This document shows positions 10,743 to 22,236 of a stretch of DNA of 64,000 nucleotides, one piece after another (within the stretch, counting starts at the first letter, position 1; each line of letters starts with the position of its first letter). The stretch is taken from contig OX387184.1 of the NCBI GenBank assembly GCA_947561395.2, forward strand, positions 38,616,766 through 38,680,765, given 5' to 3'. The position numbers and the translations under genes were made by a program. The DNA comes from Buxus sempervirens. Lineage: Eukaryota; Streptophyta; Magnoliopsida; Buxales; Buxaceae. The notes under the pieces were generated by a model. That model was given only the letters and a program-made list of their open reading frames with translations, did not search any database and was not told the DNA's origin.

Positions 10743-11929
10743 TGTAAGTGTGAAAACTCACACTCCTTTTATGGCAAATGTTTGACAAATTATGTCTTCT
10801 AATAAATTTTCAAGATGTGCAGATTAAATAATGAAAATTCAGTAAATTTAGTAAAGAAGAAGAAGACGATGCTGCCACACAGCTACCACGCCGCTGGTAG
10901 CTCAAGGAAATGAAAGATTTTCTAAATAGAGCATTTCTTGTAAAGGCACTTGCGAAGATCAACGCCGTTGCAACTCCGCTGGCAGCGCATAAGTGAATCA
11001 GTGCTTTGAAAGTAAGGCACGTGCACTAGCGTCGTAAGGTGACGCCGACACGCCGCTGGTAGCGCAGAGCGAGATTGAAGATTATATGATCAGCTGTGCA
11101 CATGCCGCGTTCTCTCCCGCTAGCAGCTCGCTGGCAGCGCGCCCTTAACTGATTCAACCTGTTCTGAGCGGGACTTGAGTTCGCTTCCAGCCGTCTACCC
11201 CGATCGCACCACGACGCCACCAGCGCTCGACGCGATCTGAGTTTTCTCCTTTAAATAGACGTGCTGTAATTTTTAGAAATGACTTTTCTTCTTTGGATTA
11301 ATTTGATTTTGGATCTTGAGGTGTTCGAGATTCAATCAAATCTTCTTTAGAGAGTCGGTGATCGAGTGAGGGGGAGATCTGAGATAGATCGCCTGGAATT
11401 GAAGGTTGAGGATTCTTCTTCAATTCGGAACTTCACCTGATCGTGTGATCGCCTGGATTGGTGATCGACTTTGTTGGATGCGTAGGTGGATTCCTACTGC
11501 ATTGGATCGTCTCAGTGGACTCTAAGGTGATTGTTGCGATCTGGACTGATCGTGTTCTGCAGCTTGTGGATTCAAGCTGTGTTGCAGTTCGTGGATTCGA
11601 ACTGTGGATCACTGTTGAGTGATTGTTTGCGATCTGGATTGATCGTGTTCTGCAGCTTGTGGATTCAAGCTGTGTTGCAGTTCGTGGATTCGAGCTGTGG
11701 ATTGCTGTTGAGTGAGTTCAATTGTAAAGGTTAAGTGTGTGCTCCTTTGTAATTGTCTTTTCATTCAATAGTGGAAATTCGAAGGGTTAGTCGCCTCATA
11801 TAGACTCGAGGTTTTTCCTGGATCTGGATTCAGGTTTCCTCGTCTAATTCTCTGTGTGTATGTTTCCGCATTGTTAAATTCTTCATTGTTGTAGATCGTG
11901 GACCTATAGAGTAGTCCTCTACTCTTCCA
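10743..11929 (+). repeat. Copia-1 3' LTR (1,187 bp)
   Basis: It is the same length as the 5' LTR and differs from it at about 22 positions by eye, mostly transitions. It is followed directly by the target duplication CCTTT at 11930-11934. Confidence 0.95.
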
Positions 11930-11934
11930 CCTTT

Positions 11935-14133
11935 AGACTGTAAATCCTTCCAAATACCTTAAATTCTCCCCTAGTTAAACAATTTTGAGCCTTAAAATTC
12001 TTTCCACCCATTGCAAGTGTTCTACACGTCAAAACGGGGCATTCCTGGCAAAGCAAAAAGAAATAGGGCATTCTTGCCCAGAAAAAACTCAAAAAGAAGA
12101 GAAAATGGAACAAGAAAAAAGAAAGAAAGAAAAGAAAAGGAAAAGAAACAAAGAAAATGGGAAATGTTTGCCCCGCCAAAAATATAGAGATACAAATAAG
12201 CCAGGATGTAAGTCCCACCAATAATAAAAGTAGCACACTTTGCAAACCCAAACAATTAAGCTTTTTGAGCCATCTATCCTTTCTTTCATAACCGAGACCC
12301 AGCCTACGTTTCATCCTATCTCTAAGACCTCTCGGATCTTGAAAGGAATGATCAAGGCAGACAGTTAGGTCTGCGTTCATCAGCAATGACGGAATTCAGA
12401 GTTTCCTAAAATGGCTGGACACAGCGAAAACCCGAAAAAAGGGCGTTGTGTGGTTAGTCAATCAATCAATCAAAAAAAAAAGAAGAAGAGAGAAGAACTG
12501 GTCGCATCTGGATTAAGCAGAGCAAGATACAGACGAGAGCAGTGATAGTGGCAGACAGTAAACTGAGAAAGTTGCACAGATCTGAGGGGTCCGAACCGGC
12601 AGGTTGCACCCGAGTCAAAGACTCCACAGTGGTCTGTGATGACAATGCTTCTGAAAATACCAAGCACTCCAAGTCCCTTCTGACCTTGGGAAATTTCTTT
12701 GATATTGCAAACATAGGCACACACTGACACACCTGTTTTCTCTATAATTGTTCTGCTTAACTGTTTTGAGCTCCACGTTGGGCTACTAACCTGAGTTGAT
12801 AATCTCTTAACCTTGGCAAGGGCCGCTGCTGGCTGCAATGGGCAAAAGGCTCGGAGCAAAAAGAAAGAAAGAGAAATGTTTTGCACTTCCCAGCTATTCC
12901 ACGGCTGACATGTTATCTTTTCCTGCCTGCACAGGTACGCCAAAAGTGGGATGACGGATGTTTTCTCCAAAATTCCCAATGGAGTTCCTTCAGTGAACGA
13001 AGAATAATAGCCTCCAAAACCCCCAATGGAAGGCCTTCAGCAAACAAGGGACGACACCCTTGCATCCCCAGTTGAGTCCTCCCAAGCTATAAGAGAGTGA
13101 TAATTGAGGATGTAGACTTCTCAAGCCTTGCCCAGTCGAAAGAGGCCGGCTTTGCGAAGAAGAGTGGAAAGGAGACAAACAAGCTCGCATCAATCCCTGG
13201 TGGAGTCTCTCGCACTCAACAAGAGCACAGACGAGCCTAAGGAACTCACGCCGGAGCAGAGGGAAAAGGCCTTACAAAGAAATAATGACAGCGTGAGAAA
13301 TCCCCACTTATCCCCAGTGGAGCATCCTTCCCCAGGGAACTCCTACGCTTGTCAGTAACCAGGCTCAACCCGAAAGAAGAGGAAATAAGGAAAAGATTCC
13401 TGCCCAATCCCCAGCAATAGTCACTCCAAGCTAGGGAGCCGTTACAAAAGGTAAAGCAAGCTAGAAAGCACTGCAGAGGAAGGAATGACAAGACATGAAG
13501 AAGAATGAGCATAAATGAAGATATCATCGGGCAAGATGACCCCTTTTGTAATTTTTTATTTCACACTTTTGTAAATAGAGTAGAGTAGGTGTGTGGGCTC
13601 CCTTGAGGCACTAGACAGCGCTGGAAGCACCTCCTCACCAACAGCAGCTCCTCCTCCGCTCTTCCCTCCTTCTTTCTCCATTCGGCCCACATCCTAACCC
13701 AACCCTTGGCCATCAAATTCTTAAAAAAAAAAAAAAAAAAAAACAAATGCAAGTAAGCTTCAAATAAAAGACACAAAATGGATCAGAAGTCTGAAGTCAC
13801 CTAAAAGCTTTAATGGAACAAACAAGAAGAAAAGAATATTGTCAAGCGTCTGGCACCAACGCCGAAACAGGTCGGCGAGCTCAAGCCCAACCTAATTTCT
13901 TTCAAACTTAAATCAAATGCTGAAGAGTTGCCCTACAAAAACCCAAGAGCAAAAGGTAAGGAAGCTCTAAAGCCAGGAAGTGACGCCACATGATTTGGCC
14001 ACTTCCCTCTCAAAGTAAAAACTTCAAAGGACTTAGCTCGTCGACCATGTCGACAGAAATGCTAGGCGCAAAAATGAGATTCTTTTTCTCCTTGCCGTTC
14101 ATCCACAAGGTGACTCTGGCAAAGAGGGGCAGC
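11935..14133 (+). other. Gypsy-A 3' noncoding region
   Basis: It resumes Gypsy-A after the Copia-1 insertion. Part of it parallels the region after pol of Gypsy-B (39282-39800): both have 'TTTTGAGCCTT', 'CTTTCTTTCATAA' and 'TGACGGAAT' in order. Short phrases such as CCCCAGTGGAG and CCCAATGGA recur at 12970-13440. A poly-A run lies at 13723-13743. No coding region is supported. It ends in a purine tract (AAAGAGGGGCAGC) that would prime the 3' LTR. Confidence 0.65.
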
Positions 14134-14257
14134 TATAAGCACCTCATTTTTGCGCTCCCGAAAAGCCAGAAATGCAAAACCCGGCTAAAAAGTCAAACCC
14201 TGAGGAGTGTAAAGTTGACCTTTTAATCAGATAAAATTTGGCCACCTTGATTTATCT

Positions 14258-14640
14258 CAATGGATAGAGAATCCCGACACGAGTCCAACGCAACTGGGTT
14301 TGCAGGAATCGGAGTCCGGATGAGGGTTCTGCGGGCGGTCAAACTGGAGGAAGAGCCGAGAGTTGACTTTTCCTTGAATTCTGTGCCAAGTACCTTGCTC
14401 TATACCATTGGATAAAGAATCTCGACACGGTTCCAACGCAACTGGGTGTGCAAGAATCAGAGTCCGAATGAAGGTTCTGCGGGCGGTCAAACTTGAGGAT
14501 GAGCCGAAAGTTGACTTTTCCTCGAACCCCGTGCCAAGTGCTTAACCCTATGTCATTGAATAGAGGGCTCCGATACAAGTTCAACGCAATTGAGTTTGCT
14601 CAAATCGGAGATCAGATGAAAGAGATATGAGCTGTCGAAG
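14258..14640 (+). repeat. Tandem repeat, about 147-bp period, ~2.6 units
   Basis: Diverged units start near 14258, 14407 and 14552. Each has 'GACACGAGTCCAACGCAACT'-like and 'TTCTGCGGGCGGTCAAACT' segments, and 'GTTGACTTTTCCT' ends the first two. The repeat lies upstream of the TATA box, so within U3. Confidence 0.75.
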
Positions 14641-14862
14641 TTTCCGGGCAGCAAAAGCTGGAAACTGCACACGTGGCGTAGGAACTGCACACGTGGCAGC
14701 CAACGCAGCAAAATATCTCGGGGGCTAAATCTTAAATATCCAAAAATTTCAAGGACTAAACAAAAATTCGTACGGGGCAATCCGTAGATATCCAAAAGTG
14801 TCAAATCAGTCAAATCGGTCGAATCGGTCAAGTCGAAGGGCAAATCCGTAATTTTTTTATTT

Positions 14863-15109
14863 GTATCCGGTCAAATATACCGGATACACATACCCTTGTG
14901 TATATCCGGACTCCAAGACCGGATACGAAGATTTGCTCGGCGAGATTCGCGCTGATTCCCCGACAAATTCGCGGCGGAATTAATTTTTGCCAATTATTAT
15001 GTTTTGTATCCGGCCTTCAAGGCCGGATACAAAGGCAGCTTAGTGTATTCAGCCTTGGAGGCCGGATACACATGGTGTATAGTGTATCCGGACTCCAAGT
15101 CCGGATACA
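14863..15109 (+). repeat. Cluster of five GTATCCGG/CCGGATAC palindromes in LTR U3
   Basis: Inverted repeats are at 14863-14887, ~14902-14926, 15003-15033, ~15042-15070 and 15083-15109. The third has 15-nt perfect arms around a single base. The cluster ends 11 bases before the TATA box. A further isolated copy is at 17396-17422. Confidence 0.85.
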
Positions 15110-15119
15110 TTAAAATTGT

Positions 15120-15127
15120 TATAAAAG
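15120..15127 (+). promoter_or_regulatory. TATA box of the Gypsy-A LTR
   Basis: TATAAAAG directly follows the palindrome cluster and marks the likely U3/R transition about 30 bases downstream. Confidence 0.65.
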
Positions 15128-17514
15128 GGGGCAGCAGCCCCCTTTCCAATGGTTGGTTGATTCCACTGTGCTTAGGCCTCCTTGCCCGACCTTTGCTCAT
15201 CTGAACCCTCCCTCTCCAGCACCCATTGACCCCCACCACCTTCCCACCACCACCCCAAGGCAGCTCCACCCCTTCTCCTCCTCCTTCCTCCTCACCTCTC
15301 ACCCACCAAGTGTCAAGAAGGAGAGGTTGCTTGCTGTTGCTATTGTGGGAGGACTTACCAGCTGTTGTCCATCTTCAAGGGAGTGTCTCCACCTCCTCTA
15401 AAGAGCCTAGAACCTCCAGGTAAGGTTCCCTATCATGTTGTGTACCTCATATATTAAATCTAGATTTTTTCGCCAACTTGCTTACTCTTGCCTTTCTCCT
15501 TGGCATGGGCTCATTTCCTTGTCATATTAAGCATGCATTTGATTTTCTTTTCGTGGCATAGGAGGCTCTAAAGGTAAGAGAGTCCCCACGTTAAGTTCTA
15601 TAAGGGAATAGAAGGAAGTCCACCCCATTTGGAGTCTCTTTAATCCACTGTTTTTTTGACTTCTAGCAGTATTTTTTTTGTCCATTAAAAGAGAGAGCAT
15701 GTTCTCTCTAAGGCTCCATCCAGTGTACCCCCTATGAGACCCCCCTTCTCTACCCTTCTTGTTGCTTTTGATCTCCTGTCAAATAGGTGGATGCCTTGAG
15801 CATGGTTGGTGATATTGGGATCCCTATGCTTGCATGCATTCGTGGGTTCATGGGGTATGTGGCCTATTCCTTTGAATGTGAGCACGATCTCACTCTTTTC
15901 GTGTTTAGATCAGTAAGCCGGTGAGGTGGTCTTGGGGCTGCTGTTGGTGGCAGCAATGGCCCCCATTTTCTTCTTAAGTAACTTAGACTGATGTGCCATA
16001 ACCCACAGAAATTACAGCATGCTCCCCTTCCTACGTAAGCCCACTGCTTGGGGTGTCTTCATGCCTCCCCACCTTTGTTTAGTGGCTGTCCTTGCATTGT
16101 GGTGGCAGAGTTCGCTTACATTATTATAGCTTGTTATTTGGTGCCTATGTAACCGCATGTTCCTCTTTCTCTTTAATTTATTGATTCACGACTAACAAGC
16201 ATGCTCCCATTCCCTTAGCCCACTGTCATGTCTCACCTTAGCTGCTGCTGGAGGCAGTAGCAGCACCTCCCACCGCTGGTAGCACACCCAACCTCACTAA
16301 AGCCCAGTTTTATTGGTGCTGTCCCCTTTGTCTGCAGCCGGTCTTTGCTTGTTTTTCATGTGACATGTCGCTGTTTTGGCACGTACAATCATGCTCCTTT
16401 CATCCCCCCAACCCTTGTCACCGTTTGCTGTTTTGTTTATGAGCATATGAGCATGATCCTCCTTCCCCTAGCGACCTACTGTTTTGGCATTCAAGGGGCC
16501 TCTGTTTGCCCTGTTTTCTTTGGTTGTTTGGTGGTTTAAGAATCATGATCCATTAACCCCCAGCCCACTGGTATGATTCACATGAGCTGCTGCCCCTGGC
16601 AGCAGCAGCACCTTCCATCTCCAGCTACAAGTTAGGCCTCACTAAGGCCAAAATTAAGGGTTGCTGCCCCCCTTTGTTGGCAGCAGGTCCTTGCTGGATG
16701 TTTGTACATGGGTGTGAAGCATGTCTCTTTTATTTCACTGTTTTTCTGGTGTGTCAAGTTAGTATGCATGAAGGAGTCCCATTTGCTGCTTTTACACTAA
16801 ATTAGCAAACATGAAGGGTGCCTTTGGGGCTGCAGCCGGCAGCAGCTGCGGCCCTCCGTTATTTCTAGTTTCTAGCTTTTTTAAGTTGAATGATGCATTT
16901 TAATGTGGGTATCATGAGCTAGAAGACCCATGGCCATGCTTCCCCACCCCTAACTCACCATTGCAAGCCTAGTAGCATGCCCAAATCTCTTCCTTTGACT
17001 GCTGCCCCATACTCTACAGCAGGTTGGTTTTGTTATTAATTTCCATGGCATGGAAGTCTTACCCATTGGCCATGTTTGTTTGTGGAGGAGGACCTTAAAG
17101 CCCCCAGGTAGGGGTGCTAAGACCCCTACCTTGCTACTGTTGTGCCACTGGGAAGAAGGGGAGGGCAGCAAGCCCCATCACCTCCCCCTTATCCATTTGT
17201 TTTAGTTGGGAAATCCCAAAAATAAGGCCAAATGGGGTTTCTCCCAAACCTGAACCAATGTGGGCCCAACCAGGGGCCCACACAGCTTGTAGAAAGCCCT
17301 TAGGAACCCCAGGAGGCCACCCCAATGGCCGAAGCCTGAAAAAAGCCATTTCAGGGTGATCCAGCAACTCAGGTCGGATCACCTAGGGCCTATATGTATC
17401 CGGCAACTAAGGCCGGATACAGAACAAAAATGCTTTTTTTTTGTGTTTTTTGATCCTTGTCGAATTTTCATGCCACTTTTAACCCAACCAAGTGAGCCAA
17501 TAGGGTTTCCGGGT

Positions 17515-17604
17515 CACCCGGAAACCCAACTTGGGACATGGACCGTCGGTCCAACTCGGCACCCGGAAACACAACTTGGGACATGGACCGTCGGTCCAAC
17601 TCGG
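17515..17604 (+). repeat. 45-bp unit duplicated in tandem
   Basis: Two nearly identical units start at 17515 and 17560. Each contains CACCCGGAAAC and CATGGACCGTCGGTCCAAC, the latter with the inverted repeat GGACCG/CGGTCC. Confidence 0.85.
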
Positions 17605-18513
17605 CATCTTAGTGGGCTTTCCAACGGGGCCCACCCAGCCCAATAAAATCCGTTTGCATGCAAATAAGTAAGTTAAGTAAAGTGAACTAATTGAACCGGG
17701 CAGGCCAAACCCAATGCGGCCCACCCGAACCTTGATTTGTGGAATGATATTTAAACTGCGTGGTTTGGCCGAGACCACGGGCTAGGGCCTATCGGGCCCG
17801 CCAAAGCCCATTAACCTAACCAAGGAAGGGTGCAAACCCTAAGCCTCAAGGAACCGGGCTTTTTAAGCCCAAATTTGGACTACGTGCCCCAAGCCCAACA
17901 TCCAACCCACCTGGGTGAATTTAAATAAGATAAATTAAAGACATTTTGGCAACCAACATGGGGGCCCACCCAGGGGCCCGCAAATCAATGCCGGCCCGCT
18001 TCTTGCATGGAAATCACTTAAGTATCCAAATTGAACAAACTAAATAAAACCAACACACTTAACCAAAGCCCACAGGGCCTCCTAGGCTTAGACAGAGGCC
18101 CACATGGGCACGTGGGCTTACCCAAGCTCACCAAGGGCACCATGGGCCTTCCAACAGGGCCCACCCAGCCAGACTCAGATCGTCTAAATAAATAAGATAA
18201 AATCAATGAAAGGGACCCACACCATCCAGGTGGTCCCACTAGACTTAACCAAGTTGCATATTGGATTAGGAATCGGGTGAGAAACCAAAGTAAGCTGACC
18301 CAAACCAGGGAACCCACGGGACCCGTCATCCGACGGGGTGGTCTGGGGTGTCTACGGACTTCCCCAGACCGCAATCGAGAACCAAACTTGGAATCTCAAG
18401 CCGCAGACCAAGAGCCCTAAATAGACAGGATTGGGCACCCAGGTGTCCGCCTGCACCCCATCAGGCGGTGGCGACTCCGAAATACCCCGTGCCGCGTTTC
18501 CCACGCGCGCACA

Positions 18514-20989
18514 CAAGGAAAGCAAATCAAAGCCACACACAAGAAAAACAACATTGTAGGAACCTCTAGACCATTAGAACTGATTCATATGGACTTGATG
18601 GGACCTACAAAGACTGAAAGTCTTGGAGGAAAGAGGTATATCTTTGTTGCTGTAGATGACTACAGTAGATACACCTGGGTAAATTTTCTAAGAGAAAAAT
18701 CTGAATGTTTTGATTGCTTTAAACAATTGTGCTGTCAAATTCAAGTTGAAAAGAACTTGCAAATAGGGAGGATTGTTAGAATAAAATCTGATCATGGGAC
18801 AGAATTTGAAAATCAGATGTTTTCCAAATTTTGTGAAGAAGGAATTAAACATGAATTTTCTGCTCCTAAGACTCCACAACAAAATGGAGTTGTGGAAAGG
18901 AAGAATAGAGTTTTGCAAGAAATGGCTAGAACCATGATGATAGCCAAGAAAGTGTCAACAAAATTCTGGGCTGAAGCAATAAATACTGCCGGTTATATAA
19001 GTAACAGAGTATATGTCAGATCTGGGTGGAAACAAACTCCTTATGAAATTTGGAAAGGAAAACAGCCAAACTTGAAATATTTTAGAGTTTTTGGAAGTAA
19101 ATGCTATATCTTAAGGGACAGAGAAAATCTAGGAAAATTTGATTCTAGAAGTGATGAAGGAATTTTTCTAGGATATTCTTCTTCATGTAGAGCATACAGA
19201 GTTCTTAACTTGCAAAAATATGTTGTAATGGAGTCTATTAATGTGTTAATAGATGATGAAGGAATTGACTGTGAATTTTTGCAGGTTGTAGATGAAGAGG
19301 ATGAAATCAGAGATGCTTCCTCAAGCAATGAAATTGTTCCTCTGACAAAAACTCTCAAAGACCACCCAACTGAGCAAATTGTTGGAAATATTTCAGATGG
19401 AGTAAGAACAAGACATAAATTACATAATGAGGTAAGATTTTCTTCTTATTTATCTCAATTTGAGCCAAAATCTTATAAAGATGCCTTGTTGGATGAATCT
19501 TGGTTAAATGCTATGCATGAAGAACTAAACCAATTTACTAGAAATAATGTATGGGAATTGGTTGAAAGACCCTCTAATCTGAATGTGATAGGAACCAAAT
19601 GGATTTTTAAGAACAAATTTGATGAGAATGGGGTAGTAACCAGAAATAAAGCTAGGCTTATTGCTCAGGGATACACCCAAGTAGAAGGAATAGATTTTGA
19701 TGAAACCTTTGCTCCTGTAACTAGGTTAGAGTCAATTAGATTGCTTTTGTCTATTGCATGCTATTTGAAGTTTAAACTGTTTCAAATGGATGTTAAGAGT
19801 GCATTCTTGAATGGATATCTGAATGAAGAAGTTTATGTAGAGCAACCTAAAGGTTTTGAGGACTCAAATTATCCTAAACATGTTTATAAGCTGAACAAGG
19901 CCTTGTATGGACTCAAACAAGCTCCTAGAGCTTGGTATGAGAGACTCGCCTCTTTCTTACTCGAATCTAGATTTATGAGAGGAAATGTGGATAAAACTCT
20001 TTTTATTCAAAGAGAGTCTAAACATATTTTGATTGCTCAAATCTATGTTGATGATATAGTGTTTGGATCTACCTCTGAAAATCATGCTCATTCCTTTGGA
20101 GACTTAATGAAGAGTGAATTTGAGATGAGTATGATGGGTGAACTGAATTTTTTCTTAAGACTTCAGATTTATCAATCTCAACAAGGGATTTTTTTCTCTC
20201 AAGCAAAATATGCTAGAAATCTAGTCAAGAGATTCAATTTAATTCATGCAAAACATGCTAGGATTCCTATGAGTACTAGCTTAAAGCTTGGAAAAGATGA
20301 ATCTGGGAAGGATATAGACCCTACCTTGTACAGAGGGATGATTGGAAGTCTTCTGTACTTAACAGCAAGTAGACCTGATATAAGTTTTAGTGTTGGAGTT
20401 TGTGCAAGATATCAGGCTAATCCTAAAGAATCTCATCTAAATGCTGTGAAAAGGATTATAAAGTATGTAAATGGAACTGTTGATCTGGGAATTTGGTTCT
20501 CCAAAGAAACAAACCCATATCTTACTGGATACACTGATGCTGATTGGGCTGGGTGTATGGATGATAGAAAAAGCACCTCTGGTGGTTGCTTTTATATGGG
20601 TAATAACCTCATTGCTTGGTTAAGCAAAAAAGCAAAACTCAGTTTCACTGAGTACAGCTGAAGCAGAGTACATTGCTGCAGGAAGCAGTTGTACTCAAAT
20701 AATTTGGATGAAACAAATGCTATCTGATTATGGTTTAGATCAGGATCAAATGATTCTCTTTTGTGACAATCAAAGTGCCATAAATATTTCCAAAAATCCT
20801 GTTCAACACTCAAGGAATAAACATATAGACATCAGGCATCACTTTATAAGAGAGTTAATTGAAGACAAAACTGTTATGATTGAATATATATCTACTGAAA
20901 AACAGTTAGCTGATATTTTCACTAAACCTTTAGATCAGAACAGATTTGAAACTCTTAGGAAATCCCTAGGAGTATGCTCTCAAAACTGA
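18514..20989 (+). pseudogene. pol: Copia-2 pol (integrase core to RNase H), one frameshift
   Basis: Coding sequence starts abruptly at [11 protein letters not shown], next to the end of the Gypsy-A LTR. The integrase catalytic acidic residues are present in [18 protein letters not shown] and NGVVERKNR. Reverse transcriptase follows ([38 protein letters not shown]), then RNase H ([14 protein letters not shown]). A run of six A's at 20626-20631, where Copia-1 has five (7456-7460), shifts the frame and gives an early stop at 20659-20661. The correct frame then continues through TAEAEY to ADIFTKPL, ending at 20989. Apart from this frameshift the region is open. Copia-3 has the same six-A frameshift. 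Confidence 0.92.
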
Positions 20990-21933
20990 AAATCAGGTTC
21001 TGTTTTGAGTTAATTTAGATGTAAAATGACTTACATGTCTGTTCAAAATGAATTTATGTGTTCTTGATACTAAAATCTTAATTTAGGAAGCTTGAGTCTA
21101 TGCATATTGACAGAAATGTCTTGTTCTCAACTATCAATTTTGTCTTAAACACCTTTGTGTATTGAAGTTTATTGTGTGTTGAAGCTTGGGATCTATAGGC
21201 TATCACCTTTATGAAAAGAAAAGTTTTGGAAATGGTGGCCATAGAGATTAGAGTGAAAGCCACTGTAATTCTCAAAAAGAAAAAGAGAAAGAAGGTATAT
21301 TCTTGGAATGAACTGTAAACTCAGGTTTTTTAAGGGTCAATGCCTTCTACAAAAAGAAAATAAAAAGAGATCAGAAAAGGCTACCTATCTCTGATGTGCG
21401 AAAGCCACAAAAATGAAGTTTGGGGTATGTCTATACTTTCCAAGTATGATTACACTAAAATAGCCTTACATATGCATAAAGTGTAAAAGTCAAAAATATT
21501 TAACACACTACACAAGCATTGATTCATTAATATGCATGTGTGCTCAATATCTTGAAGAAAATTTATAGTATGAGAAACCATGAAGGAAATTTTGGTCATA
21601 GATATGAAATGTCACATCTAAATTAACCTTGATAGGTTCTTCAAGATCAGTTTTGTGATAAGTACTTCTTGGATTGAATAAAAGTTGATTATTTGGATGA
21701 TTTTTAGTTTAGTTAAAATCTTAGCTTTGTGTTTAGATGTATGAGTTTTTCATGAAGAATAGTTCAAACTCTTATTATAAATTTTTGCCTTGTGATTGTG
21801 TTTTTTCTTGATTGTGCATGTGCACCTTCTACGTCGCTAGAAGCGTGCCGGTAGCCTTCTCCCTTCTTTCATGCTTTGGCACCTGCCCTGTTAAGCGTCG
21901 CCGGATGCACACTGGCAGCGTGTTCTTTTTGTC
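20990..21933 (+). other. Copia-2 spacer between pol and accessory ORF
   Basis: It is noncoding and closely parallels 7819-8763 of Copia-1. Near its end it carries GTCGCTAGAAGCGTGCCGG and the ACTGGCAGCG element. Confidence 0.7.
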
Positions 21934-21940
21934 TATAAAA
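21934..21940 (+). promoter_or_regulatory. TATA box upstream of the Copia-2 accessory ORF
   Basis: TATAAAA lies 303 bases before ATG 22237, within a block (CTATAAAAAGG, then GAAATCTG) conserved with Copia-1. Confidence 0.55.
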
Positions 21941-22236
21941 AGGTGAAATCTGTTTCACTTTTTACCTCTGTTTTTTTTTCTTATCTGCGGTTCTCCTCGC
22001 TCCTCGCGTCGTGGTCATTCTTTGCCTTCGTGCTTACCTCCCTTCACCACGTCCACTGTTCAGGTAAAATTTTTTTTACTGTCTTCGTCTTGCTTCTTCA
22101 TTTTCTTCTTCCTATTACAGTGTTCTTCTCTCGTTCTTCTAAGTTAGGGTTTGGTAGATTGTTCTGCCATTAGGGCTTTTGTCGTGCTTTGCTTGTGTTC
22201 TTCTCTCTCGTCTATTTTTTTTTCTGTATTTTCATC

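Larger units (their letters stand above)
2168..11929 (+). mobile_element. Copia-1: full-length Sirevirus-like Ty1/copia element
   Basis: It is complete from LTR to LTR (9,762 bp) with a perfect 5-bp target duplication CCTTT (2163-2167 and 11930-11934), inserted just after pol of Gypsy-A. The order is 5' LTR, primer site, gag-pol in one frame, a ~1.25 kb spacer, an accessory ORF, a polypurine tract and a 3' LTR. A long coiled-coil gag, an initiator-Met-type primer site, an AAGGGGGAGA tract and an extra ORF after pol are Sirevirus (SIRE/Maximus) traits. The two LTRs have equal length and about 22 differences by eye, so the insertion is not recent. The integrase core is deleted and two stops break gag-pol, so it is non-autonomous. 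Confidence 0.95.
1..18513 (+). mobile_element. Gypsy-A: Tat-like Ty3/gypsy element, 5' part outside window, interrupted by Copia-1
   Basis: The visible parts are the end of pol (2-2119), a 3' noncoding region (2120-2167 and 11935-14133) and a 3' LTR of about 4.4 kb (14134 to about 18513). An RNase H domain followed by integrase, together with a very long LTR, fits the Tat/Ogre group. Copia-1 interrupts it with a clean target duplication. Directly after 18513 the sequence becomes the integrase coding region of Copia-2, read in frame. I infer that Gypsy-A inserted into Copia-2, whose 5' half lies before the window. The matching target duplication (predicted CAAGG at 18514-18518) cannot be checked here. 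The right boundary is good to a few bases. Confidence 0.8.
14134..18513 (+). repeat. Gypsy-A 3' LTR (about 4.4 kb)
   Basis: It starts TATAAGCACCTCATTTTTGC after a purine tract, which I read as a decayed TGTAAGCACC start. It ends about 18513 at CGCGCACA, where in-frame Copia-2 coding sequence begins. Landmarks inside are ~147-bp tandem units (14258-14640), a cluster of GTATCCGG...CCGGATAC palindromes (14863-15109), a TATAAAAG box (15120), many GGGCCCACC words (17250-18240), and near the end GGTGGCGACTCCG, as in other Tat/Ogre LTRs. Only one LTR is in the window, so the boundaries rest on these landmarks. Confidence 0.7.

Noticed and set aside
12470-12979. Minus-strand ORF of 169 codons in the Gypsy-A 3' region
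   Set aside because: No recognisable domain, T-rich start region, not conserved in Gypsy-B.
15153-15423. Pro/Ser-rich short ORFs after the Gypsy-A LTR TATA box
   Set aside because: Low-complexity pyrimidine-rich leader; no conserved start or domain.
20626-20631. A AAA AAG as a programmed -1 frameshift site
   Set aside because: The frame is intact in Copia-1, and the site is in RNase H, far from the gag-pol border where recoding is normally used.
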